Assembly (NCBI RefSeq): GCF_000717335.1
Contig: NZ_JNYZ01000029.1
Coordinates: 62,001 to 126,000 of the forward strand
Source: Amycolatopsis jejuensis
GTDB lineage: Bacteria > Actinomycetota > Actinomycetes > Mycobacteriales > Pseudonocardiaceae
Length of the DNA stretch: 64,000 nucleotides
Direction: 5' to 3'
The stretch's first letter is position 1. Every line of letters starts with the position of its first letter. A program made the translations under genes and the position numbers. Under the pieces are notes generated by a model that did not search any database, was not told the DNA's origin, and was given only the letters and a program-made list of their open reading frames with translations. Shown in pieces: positions 50,526-58,463 of the stretch.

Positions 50526-51738
50526 GGCGGAGATCCTGATCCCGGGCCGCGGCGAACCGGTGTCCGACGGCGTCGTGGTGTTCGACGGGGCTTCGATCAG
50601 CTACGCCGGGGCCGCGTCGGACGCACCGGAAACACCGGGCGCCGACGTCACTCGCGCGCGGGTGGTGATGCCGGGGCTGTGGGATTGCCACACCCACGTC
50701 ACCGGCCTGCCCGGCGCGAGCAGTGCGGATTTCGCGTTCACGAACCTCGCGGCGCGGGGCGCGCGAGCGGTACCCGACCTGCGGGCGGCCCTCGACGCGG
50801 GAGTCACCTCGGTACGGGAACTCGGGGGATTGGGGGTGGCACTGGCGAATGCGGTCGACGATGGCCCGGCGATCTATGCGGCGGGCGCGTTGCTGGGCGC
50901 GACCGGCGGACATGCTGATCTGCACGACGTGCCCTCGGCCTGGAATCACGAGCTGGCTCTTTCCGTCGGCGAGCGGCGCCAGTGCGACGGCCCGGCCGAC
51001 TGTGCGCGAGCGGCTCGGGAACAGTTGCGCCGCAACGCCAAGGTACTCAAGGTGTGCGCGTCGGGCGGCGTCTTCTCGGAGGTCGACCACCCGCTGCACC
51101 AGCAGCTGACCGGCGCGGAACTGGCAGCGATCGTCGAGGTCGCCGGGATGGCCGGCCGTGCCGTGGCAGCCCATTGCCACGGCAAACCGGGCATCATGGC
51201 CGCGCTCGAGGCAGGCGTGCACACCATCGAACACGGCACTTTCCTGGACGAGGAATCGTGCGCCGCAATGCTCGAAACCGGGGCCATCCTGGTCCCCACC
51301 TGCACGGCCTTCGCATCATTCGGCGAAGCGTGGGTCCCGGATTTCGCACGGCGCAAGGGCGCGGAGATCGCCGCCCGGCACGCGGAAGCCGTTGCCATGG
51401 CACACGCCCGCGGCGTCCCGATCGCAGCGGGGACGGACATCGCCATGTCCGCCACGGCAAGCACGAGGCTGCGCTGGGGCGCCCACGGCGGCGAGCTGGG
51501 CCTGCTGGTCGAGTCGGGACTGTCCACTGTGGAGGCAATCGAGGCGGCCACCGCCACTGCACCGCGGACACTGGGCCCGCAGGCGCCGCGCAGTGGTTGC
51601 CTCGCCGCCGGTTACGACGCGGACGTGATCACTGTGGCCGCGGACCCGCTTGCCGACATCGCAGTCCTTGCCGACCCGGCGCAGGTGATCGACGTCTGGC
51701 GCGGGGGAGTCCGCCGGAAGGGACCGGAAGGGAGCTGA
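50512..51738 (+). CDS. Amidohydrolase (imidazolonepropionase/prolidase-like)
   Basis: A 408-residue amidohydrolase. Metal ligands are in PGLWDCHTHVTGLPG near residues 54-68, the likely carbamylated Lys in AKVLKVCASGG near 180, AVAAHCHGKPG near 222, TIEHGTFLDEE near 239 and AAGTDIAMSA near 307. This resembles the Xaa-Pro dipeptidase/carboxamidohydrolase-like subgroup. Start ATG 50512 overlaps the HyuA stop by 14 bases. It ends the hydantoinase operon; what follows is recombinase debris, so the operon boundary is close to 51.7 kb. Confidence 0.86.
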   Translation: MQRVEAEILIPGRGEPVSDGVVVFDGASISYAGAASDAPETPGADVTRARVVMPGLWDCHTHVTGLPGASSADFAFTNLAARGARAVPDLRAALDAGVTSVRELGGLGVALANAVDDGPAIYAAGALLGATGGHADLHDVPSAWNHELALSVGERRQCDGPADCARAAREQLRRNAKVLKVCASGGVFSEVDHPLHQQLTGAELAAIVEVAGMAGRAVAAHCHGKPGIMAALEAGVHTIEHGTFLDEESCAAMLETGAILVPTCTAFASFGEAWVPDFARRKGAEIAARHAEAVAMAHARGVPIAAGTDIAMSATASTRLRWGAHGGELGLLVESGLSTVEAIEAATATAPRTLGPQAPRSGCLAAGYDADVITVAADPLADIAVLADPAQVIDVWRGGVRRKGPEGS

Positions 51739-51864
51739 CTTCAGGTGTGCTTCCCGGACCCTGTCTTCGGGGCGGGGTCGACGGGCTCGTACAACAGTTG
51801 CGGATGCATCACACACAAATTGAGATCGATGTAGCCGCTCACGCTGTCGAAGTCGTCGGCAGGT

Positions 51865-52706
51865 TTGTCGTTCGGTTCCGGCACGGTGGTCCGGTCGCGA
51901 CGGCAGTCTCATCCGGAGATCGTGTCGGTGGAGGCCTTTGCGCAGGCGCAGTTGCTGCGGCGCTCGCGTGGCGCGGGCGGGATGCGCGGCATTGCGAAGC
52001 TGGAGCGGGACCGTCCGGCGGTGAAGAACGTCTACCTGCTGAAAGGGCTGATTCGCTGCGAGATCTGCGGGAGGAAGATGCAGGGTGCGCCGATTCGGAA
52101 GACGGTCTACTACCGGTGCATGGCTCGCACATTGGCGCCCGGATCACCTGCGCTGGAGAGTCATCCGAAGACGGTCAACCTGCGTGAGGACGTCGTGACG
52201 CCTGCGCTGAACGGCTGGCTGTGTCAGGTGTGTTCGATCCCGCGAATCGGGATGAGACCGTCGCCGCGCTGGTGGCTTCGCAGGGCGGCGCGCACGCGAC
52301 CGGCCGGGATGCGGTGGAGACGCGGCTAGCCGACGCGGAGTCGCGGTTGCGTCGGCATCAGGCCGCGGTCGAGGCGGGAGTGGACCCGGCTGCCGTGGTC
52401 GAGGCGATCAACGCCGTGCAGGCGGAGCGGGCTGCAGCTCGCGCCGAGCTGCAGCATCTGCCGAAGGCGGCGGTCATCGAGGCGGCGGAGGCCTACGCAC
52501 GGCTGGATTCGATGGACGACGTTGCCCGGGCGTTGAACTCGCGGACACCGGAGCGCATCACGCAGGTCTACCGCGACCTCGGGGTGCAGCTTCACTACGA
52601 CAACAAAAAAGAGGCGGTCTTGGTGACCGGCTCTCCCCGTGTGTCTAACGTGTGTGTCCGAGGGGCGAGTTGCACACTAACCACACAGTTGAAGCTGCAT
52701 AGCTGA
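51865..52706 (+). pseudogene. Large serine recombinase, C-terminal remnant with frameshift
   Basis: The first frame contains HPEIVSVEAFAQAQLLRRSR and the zinc-ribbon LLKGLIRCEICGRKMQGAP, then YRCMARTL and HPKTVNLREDVVTPALNGWL, all typical of the recombinase and zinc-beta-ribbon domains of large serine integrases. At about 52220 a TG dinucleotide appears duplicated, and the match resumes in another frame (GVFDPANRDETVAALVASQG) and includes the coiled-coil that follows. The N-terminal catalytic domain with the active Ser is missing. This is a decayed integrase at the junction between the catabolic region and the AT-richer segment. Confidence 0.8.
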
Positions 52707-52721
52707 GACGTCGACGGCACC

Positions 52722-52895
52722 ATGCTCCGCCGCCGCGGTATGGACGTTCGGCCTGCCAGTCGGCCGGATCGTGACGAGATCAAACGTTACTCGAAGTTGG
52801 TAGCCAGCAACCAGTGGACCCAGCCCCTGCGCCCACTCGGCTGGCTTGATCCGCGGCGTCGTAACAAGCCGTGCTACTCGCTGAACTCCGCGTGA
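52722..52895 (+). CDS. Small 57-residue ORF of uncertain reality
   Basis: ATG 52722 to TGA 52893-52895 encodes MLRRRGMDVRPASRPDRDEI..., basic and Trp-containing (NQWTQPLRPLGW). It lies between the recombinase remnant and the end of the pentapeptide-repeat gene and overlaps the latter by 22 bases on the other strand. Probably a fragment of recombinase or mobile-element DNA; no ribosome-binding site is seen. Confidence 0.2.
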   Translation: MLRRRGMDVRPASRPDRDEIKRYSKLVASNQWTQPLRPLGWLDPRRRNKPCYSLNSA

Positions 52896-54159
52896 GCGGC
52901 GATAGCTTTCTGTACGATCAGATGCAGCTCGCTAGCCGCCTTTTGAAGTTCCCAATTCTTTGGCCAGTAAAGCTGCACCTCCCCGCCGTGTTCGTGGTAA
53001 CGGGAGTCTTCGACATTAGGTCTACTTTGTCCGAAATGGACGGAAGAATTGAAATGACATCGCATGAATCTTCCATTCTTGGAATTGCCCACATTCCTGA
53101 ATGTCACACTGTCATTGAAGCGAGTGAATCGGAATACTGTGGTCTCACCCAGGGTGGCGTGATCGAAAATTGCGCTACCATCGAAGTGGGACTTGGAAAA
53201 AAGGCACGAGTAGAAAAATTCACGCCGGAGAAATTCGCACCATGCCCGAAGGTGGAGTTTTCGACCCATGCAATTCTATCGAAGGTGGAATTAGTGAAAT
53301 TGACACGACCGAGAAAACGAACACCGGCAAACCAGGATCGCGCTCTAAATGTCGCGCCAACAAATATGGCCTTCCGGTGGAACTTGGATTTTGTAAACCA
53401 TGCCTTTTGTTCGAATTTTGCCCCGATGAAGGATGCGCGGTAGAAATGTGCTCTGTGAAAATTTGCATCACCTCGGAATTTGGCCCCGTTAAAGGACACA
53501 CTTTTCTCAAATCTTACACCTTCGAATTTCGCGTCGCCGAGGAATTCGACATCAGTGAAGTCGCCACGGTATATGGAGCGGTTGCGAAAGTTGAAATGTG
53601 AAAGAACTGCGCCTCGCAAGTCAACGGTAAGTCCGGGCCAGAAGTTTTCATCCTGCGGAAATAGGTGTGCCGTTAATATACGTTGAGCGGCCATGTGAAC
53701 TTCGAAATCGTCTTCGATTGGAGCAGTTGGCGTTCGGAGATACGCGCATATTACTGCGGTGACGATTTGCCGCTGGCTCGGAATTTCCTGACCGAGGCGC
53801 TCTAGTGCATAAAGTCCTCCAAGCTTGATAAGCGGATTCTTACTCCCAAATTGTTCTAGAGCCTTGCCGTACAGGTCTGTCGCATGTCGATCGCGGGCGT
53901 CGTCCCTGCTGTCTGTGGCCACTTTCTCCTTGTGCAGTAAATCAAGTTCAGTTGATTTTTGCCGTCGATAATTCAGCCACAGCGCGGCACATCCGCCGCC
54001 GCCAACAAGCAGATTTAAGCCAAATTGAATTAGATCTATTTTTGAATTTATACCAGTTTCAGGATTCGTCGAGAAACGAATTAAGAGGAACACGGCCGTC
54101 GTAAGCAAAGTGACAAAAAATACTAGCGTGAATATCCGTAATGAAATGCGCGTTTTCAA
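52874..54159 (-). pseudogene. Pentapeptide-repeat membrane protein with a frameshift at a T6 run
   Basis: The gene starts at TTG 54159 (GGGGAGGA nine bases upstream) or ATG 54213. Two N-terminal membrane segments (IFTLVFFVTLLTTAVFLLI and IDLIQFGLNLLVGGGGCAAL) are followed by an RHATDLYGKALEQFGSKN region and then pentapeptide repeats (ADFxx-like: GDFTDVEFLGDAKFEGVRFE and so on). Near 53197-53202 the coding strand has TTTTTT, and the repeat pattern continues in the -1 frame (SKSHFDGSAIFDHATLGETT) to a stop at 52874. One missing T, or -1 slippage on T6, would restore about 430 residues. Base composition is AT-richer than the neighbours. Function unknown. Confidence 0.75.
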
Positions 54160-54579
54160 ACTACTTGATCCTCCCCATGCGGGCCGAACTCGCGAGCCGG
54201 TTGCGGAAATCATAGCTTGATGTAGACAAGATGCGCTGGAACTATCGGCCCTTGTCGGACCTCAGGGGTGCGGACTGCGCGTCAAACGCGCACGAAGTGC
54301 TTGGAAACCGCTCGAAGCTTTGAAGGCGCGCTTGCGGCGGTGGCTAGGTGCGGCGTTCACATGGACCTGCGCGAGGAGCGCTCGACGCCAAGTGAGGCTC
54401 GTACCTGTCCCCGGGTTGGTCCGCGTCGGGGACGGCGAACTGGGACAAATCTCGCCGCCGGGTGGAGGGGTCTGTCAAGCGAGCGGTTGCAACTCGGGTT
54501 GAAAGGGAACTATTTGCCGTCCGGCGGCCAGGCGACCGCCGAAGGCGATCTCGAACGTTCAGCGCGGGTTTCCAGCCCT
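54160..54579. other. 420-bp stretch with a perfect inverted repeat
   Basis: No convincing gene is seen. TGCGCGT/ACGCGCA around CAA (54276-54292) is a perfect 7-bp-armed inverted repeat that could be an operator or small hairpin. The overlapping long frames on both strands have no family resemblance. Confidence 0.4.
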
Positions 54580-54747
54580 CTAGGGATCCATTCGCTCGGC
54601 GACGGTCTGCGGGACACTGGCCGACGCGACGACTGCTGGCATGAACCACCCCAGGTACTGCGTGGCCTGGAGATACACTTTGGTCTGCGCCGACGTGTAC
54701 TTTTGCGCCGCAAGAAGCCCTGCGAAGGATGACATTGCTTCGTGCAT
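54580..54747 (-). CDS. Small 55-residue protein downstream of the PLD-like gene
   Basis: ATG 54747 lies 21 bases after the PLD-like stop, or ATG 54735 could be the start (51 residues). The sequence FAGLLAAQKYTSAQTKVYLQ, then ATQYLGWFMPAVVASAS, is helical. It faintly recalls the SAM-like N-terminal region of tyrosine recombinases, but could equally be a third component of the module upstream. It is the last gene of the minus-strand cluster 56506-54580. Confidence 0.45.
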   Translation of the reverse strand: MHEAMSSFAGLLAAQKYTSAQTKVYLQATQYLGWFMPAVVASASVPQTVAERMDP

Positions 54748-54768
54748 CTCCGCGTTGCACCGAAGTCA

Positions 54769-55713
54769 TTAGGTTCGTGGCGAGCTTCGCTTCCACCAAG
54801 TCGGAAGTGGTGGACGTTCGGTAGCGGGGGAAATCTCTGAATAGTCGTTCTTCAGCAATGTGTTTATTGGCGGTACGTTCCATGTTACTTTATCGTCGGC
54901 AATCCAACGATCATGCCAGTCGCGATTGAATTTTCCGTCCACCCGCCATTCTGCGACTACACCCTTGTTTGCCATCTCGGCGCGAAAGCGTGCGAAGTCC
55001 TTCATCGACTTCGGCGACACGACGTTCTCCGCGTCGCCCGAGATTATGCGGATCTCGGTTACGAAACCGGTATCCAACTCTTCCGCGATTTCTTCCAAAG
55101 CGCGAGCACCAAAGTGCGGGTCGGCCCACCAGACGATGCCCTTGAGTGCGCGAAGGACCCGCCGCAATCGAACTACGTTCAAATAGGGTGTCTTAGGTGA
55201 GACCATTGCCGCGATTGCTTGGACTTCGCCTGCCAATGCTGCGTCTGGTGCTGGCGCAAGGCTGCGAACAGTCTTGAGTTTTGTCGAATAAACAAGGACG
55301 CCCACGGCATTAAGCCACCGCAGTGTTGGTCTAATGTCGTCGACACTGACTTCGGCTCCAACGGCTCGGTGTTGGCGTAGCAGATCAAGGACGCCAGCTT
55401 CGGGAACTGCGCCAAGGCCATGCAACTCCTGCTCGATGACTTGTATCGGAGTCAACTGCCGTAGGGCACGTCCGAGCGCTTGCTGTGCTTCGTCGGTCTT
55501 CCGCAGAACCCAGGCGAGCTTAAACAGCGCCCGTCCGGCCTCGGTCAACTCTCCGCCATATACAAGGCCGCATCGATTCAGTAGGAACTCCGGGCCAGGA
55601 TCAACCTTTCCGGAGGAGGCTGCTGCACGTATCCCATCAAGCAGGGCTGGTGCAGGAATAGCGAAGATGACGGCGTCATCGACGCTGTCGTCATCCACGA
55701 GCACCGAAGCCAA
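54769..55713 (-). CDS. Phospholipase D-like domain protein (possible defence-type effector)
   Basis: A 314-residue protein. The last ~140 residues look like a PLD/MIT_C-type fold: GIVWWADPHFGARALEEIAE near 195-214, TEIRIISGDAENVVSPKSM near 222, then NRDWHDRWIADDKVTWNVPP and NTLLKNDYSEI near 265-296. HDR replaces the classical HxK, with N-P-P and K-S-E residues downstream, as in single-motif PLD-like families. The N-terminal half is helical, with RALRQLTPIQVIEQELHG and a wHTH-like region (LRQHRAVGAEVSVDDIRPTL). Overlaps the upstream gene's end by 23 bases, so translation is coupled. Confidence 0.65.
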   Translation of the reverse strand: MASVLVDDDSVDDAVIFAIPAPALLDGIRAAASSGKVDPGPEFLLNRCGLVYGGELTEAGRALFKLAWVLRKTDEAQQALGRALRQLTPIQVIEQELHGLGAVPEAGVLDLLRQHRAVGAEVSVDDIRPTLRWLNAVGVLVYSTKLKTVRSLAPAPDAALAGEVQAIAAMVSPKTPYLNVVRLRRVLRALKGIVWWADPHFGARALEEIAEELDTGFVTEIRIISGDAENVVSPKSMKDFARFRAEMANKGVVAEWRVDGKFNRDWHDRWIADDKVTWNVPPINTLLKNDYSEISPATERPPLPTWWKRSSPRT

Positions 55714-56506
55714 GAGTCGAGAGAATTTTTATTACATCCTCCGTGCGAAAGTTGGACAAGTCAAGCGTTAAGGAAAGAGACATGTTCGGCACGAAGGAAA
55801 GATGGCCATTCAACTCCTGTTTTATTTCGCCTTCAGCTTCCTCGTCGAACGCGCGGTCAATTTCCGCCGCCTGCGTCTCGTCGTCCGGATCAGATTCAGC
55901 AACATCGCCTGCTGTGCCAACGGAATTTACGGTTTCTTTTGCAGAAGTCGCGACGCCTTCCTTGCGGACGAAATTGTCGTCGTCAAGCATTAGAGCATGC
56001 TTGAGGGAGTCCGTAAAAGCCGTCGCTGCACGCCTAGCAAAATCGTCGGTTTTGCCATACTCGAACTGAAGTTTCGTGGCAATTACAGTCGCGTCTGGAA
56101 GTTTCGTTCCGTTGAAAGCTTCGACTAATTCACGATACGCCTTCAGGTTCATAAAAGCGGTCTGGCGCGCTTTGGATTGTCCTGCGGGATTGGAAGCGTC
56201 GAGCAGTTGTTGCCCTAGCTCCGATAATCCAATCATCTTACCTTCAAAGCGAAGAAGCTTGAAGCCGCGCAACATAGCCATACGGGTATCCCAGGTGCTC
56301 CCCGATGCCTTCGTCTTCTCGCCGAACTGACGAGCGAATGCCTCGGGTGAGGCTGTGCCGAGGCGGGCCACCGCCCAGAGCTTGGCTGCCGCGCCCTCGG
56401 CGGCGGGAAGGCCCGTAGCAGGTAGTCCCTGCTTGACGCCCCTGTTTGCTGGCGCTGTACCGGTCGTTGCGTTCATGGATGCGCTGGATTCAGCCACGGC
56501 AATCAT
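55691..56506 (-). CDS. DUF5343-like protein of unknown function
   Basis: A 271-residue protein from ATG 56506 (GTG 56497, with AAGGAG nine bases upstream, is a good alternative). Its middle part (FARQFGEKTKASGSTWDTRM, then LRGFKLLRFEGKMIGLSELG, QLLDASNPAGQSKARQTAFM) has the pattern of DUF5343 proteins, which look like paired winged helices. An acidic linker (ESDPDDETQAAEIDRAFDEE) leads to a C-terminal strand-helix unit (SLSLTLDLSNFRTEDVIKIL). Together with the PLD-like gene it forms a two-gene unit in AT-richer transferred DNA. I do not recognise an established function. Confidence 0.6.
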   Translation of the reverse strand: MIAVAESSASMNATTGTAPANRGVKQGLPATGLPAAEGAAAKLWAVARLGTASPEAFARQFGEKTKASGSTWDTRMAMLRGFKLLRFEGKMIGLSELGQQLLDASNPAGQSKARQTAFMNLKAYRELVEAFNGTKLPDATVIATKLQFEYGKTDDFARRAATAFTDSLKHALMLDDDNFVRKEGVATSAKETVNSVGTAGDVAESDPDDETQAAEIDRAFDEEAEGEIKQELNGHLSFVPNMSLSLTLDLSNFRTEDVIKILSTLGFGARG

Positions 56507-57033
56507 CTCCTTCTCGTAGAACTGTAGAGTGCTCGAATATTGATCGTGAACGGTGGGGTCAGTTTGTCGCCGGTCCTGCAGAGATGTGCTGCCGCAGAGT
56601 GTCTGGCAAGCTCGCTGCTCAAGAGATGTTCGGGAAGTAAAAGCGGAGTGTTTGCCAAGTGTCGAGATCGGAAGCAAATGACTAACCGATGACGCCAGCT
56701 AGTGCGGAAGGCGGCTAAAGGCTTCGGTTGCGTATGCTGGCGATTGATGCCGACGCAGCGGATAGTGTGCGGTGGATCTTCGTCCGATACACATCGAAGG
56801 GGTCGGACCGCACGATCACGAAAATGTGGCTGCTTTTCGGGGTGTCGGCTGGACCAGAATCGGAGGTTCAACGATATCGATCTACGTTGGGATAGCGACT
56901 GGTTCAGGTTCGTCGAGCTGATCGCAAATGCCCAAGTCACGAAGCAGCGCGACTGCGATCGACTTGTTCGTGTCAGCCTGCCGGTGACCATCCGGATCGG
57001 TGGTCTGACTGCGGCGGACTGTGGTGCGGCGAG
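56507..57033. other. 527-bp stretch without a convincing gene
   Basis: Open frames on both strands are Ser/Arg-rich shadows. One minus-strand frame directly after the XRE stop (57036 to about 56892) reads DTNKSIAVALLRDLGICDQL, which looks protein-like, but has no ATG/GTG/TTG start; it may be the tail of a broken gene. Confidence 0.4.
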
Positions 57034-57771
57034 CTATAGCCTAAACTCATCTGCGGGCGGTCCAGTCTCGTCCGCGATGTGGCGTAGCTGCTCGACGTCT
57101 GCCACGTATGGCGACACGGTGCAGTGTCGCTCCACGGTGAAGATCCCGAAGCTCGGCTGACCACAGTAGACGACTGCACGTCCGTCAGGCATCGAATACA
57201 GGTCGAACCCGGCTAGGAGGCCGTAATGCCACGCAAGGCCTGCATGGACTATTCGGATTCTTAGCGATCGGGATGTCGTGTGGACCTGGAGCAGTGGCAT
57301 CAGCTGGTACCCCAGCGAATCGGCCTGCGCCTCGGCGGCGCGAATGGCTCGGTCAGAGAGGAAAGCTTCAACCGGGGTTGCATGTGGTTCAGGCTGCTGG
57401 TCGACGATCTGGAGCAGTTCCGGAATCGCGATCGGATCCCAAGTCACCACACTTCGAGCGGCTCGTTTGTGGGCGTTGAGAGCGATAACGCGGCCTGGTG
57501 ACGAGGGTGCGCCGTGAACGACCCATGACTCTTCTGCGGTGCCGCGAGCGAGGTGAAGGATGTCGCGCTTCGTCTCGCCGGTTGTGCCGATCGCGCCAAG
57601 GATGCCTGCAACGTCGGCGACGCCTGGCGAACGGCGCGCTTGCTCCCAGTTGGAGAGCATGGCGGGTGTAACGCCGATCCGGCGCGCGAGTTCGCGGAGT
57701 CCGAAGTTTGCTTCGACGCGTGCGTTGCGCAGGCTAGCGCCGAGGATGCGCGTGCGAGGAGTCGGCGGCAT
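57034..57771 (-). CDS. XRE-family regulator with DUF5753 (Scr1 type)
   Basis: A 245-residue protein with an N-terminal HTH: RNARVEANFGLRELARRIGV then TPAMLSNWEQARRSPGVADV (about residues 16-54), followed by the DUF5753 ligand-binding-like region (AIPELLQIVDQQPEPHATPV..., RIRIVHAGLAWHYGLLAGFD). This architecture is very common in Streptomyces and Pseudonocardiaceae, often beside DUF397 proteins, which I do not see here. Located 39 bases after a small zinc-finger-like gene on the same strand. Confidence 0.85.
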   Translation of the reverse strand: MPPTPRTRILGASLRNARVEANFGLRELARRIGVTPAMLSNWEQARRSPGVADVAGILGAIGTTGETKRDILHLARGTAEESWVVHGAPSSPGRVIALNAHKRAARSVVTWDPIAIPELLQIVDQQPEPHATPVEAFLSDRAIRAAEAQADSLGYQLMPLLQVHTTSRSLRIRIVHAGLAWHYGLLAGFDLYSMPDGRAVVYCGQPSFGIFTVERHCTVSPYVADVEQLRHIADETGPPADEFRL

Positions 57772-57810
57772 GGCGGTTCTGATACGTTCGTGCTGGTCGT
57801 GGGTGAAACG

Positions 57811-58083
57811 TCACTTGTGGCGCAGCTGCGGCAACGCGGGGTGGTTCGGCGGGATCGGGATGCCGCGGGCGCAGCGGTACCGGTAGTCGCAGTCGGCGCA
57901 CGAGACCAGGACGCAGTTGGGGTCGCGGCTGTCTCGCGACTTGAAACCGGCCGGGGCGGTGAGGCCGCAGAGCATGGTCACGTCGTCGCCGGGGTCCGGG
58001 ACCGAGTCGAGGAGAGCGCGGTGCCACACGCCATCCACGACCGGGTGCACGTGGTCGAGGTCGATGAAGATCAGCGCTTCCAT
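57811..58083 (-). CDS. Small Cys-containing (zinc-finger-like) protein
   Basis: A 90-residue protein. ATG 58083 has GGAG seven bases upstream. The C-terminal half contains CGLTAPAGFKSRDSRDPNCV and CADCDYRYRCARGIP, with cysteines spaced like a small zinc knuckle, plus several His (DLDHVHPVVDGVWHRALL). Proteins like this accompany XRE regulators in actinobacteria, and this one begins the unit that ends with the XRE/DUF5753 gene. No function is recognised. Confidence 0.6.
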   Translation of the reverse strand: MEALIFIDLDHVHPVVDGVWHRALLDSVPDPGDDVTMLCGLTAPAGFKSRDSRDPNCVLVSCADCDYRYRCARGIPIPPNHPALPQLRHK

Positions 58084-58463
58084 GAGGGTCTCCGTGCCGG
58101 TGGTAGATGCGTCTCGGAGCTGTCACGGTGTGCCGGGAGGCTGCGGAGCGGCGTGACACGACGAAACTGGCCTTGACCTGGGTGAATCCCGGTTGTGACA
58201 GCTGTGACGTGTCCCGCAGCAACAGCGGTTCGGGCGTCCGAGGAGGCCAGTTCTGGCTGTCGGCGACTGGCGCGCGTGGTGTCACGGTGCTCCGCGTCGG
58301 TCGGCATCGTCCTTGTCCTTGACGTCGGGTGATCTGTTGAAATCATTCAAGGTGAGCGATCACCCCGAGACCATGGCGCGCGTGTGGCAAGGCTGTGGCA
58401 CTTGAGCGATCTACGTGCGTCTGCATTTGGTATCGTCCGGCTTGGCTAGCCAGAGGAGGCGGT
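58084..58463. other. 380-bp intergenic region between divergent genes
   Basis: No gene with support is seen. TTGAA/TTCAA around ATCA (58337-58350) forms a short inverted repeat in a GC-rich background and may be an operator. The long minus-strand frame here has no homology and no ribosome-binding site. Confidence 0.35.

Noticed and set aside
56503..56991. 162-codon minus-strand ORF after the XRE gene
   Set aside because: Ser/Arg-rich shadow-like sequence without a start signal or any family resemblance.
58071..58346. 91-codon minus-strand ORF in the gap before the XRE/Nudix gene
   Set aside because: No ribosome-binding site and unstructured composition.
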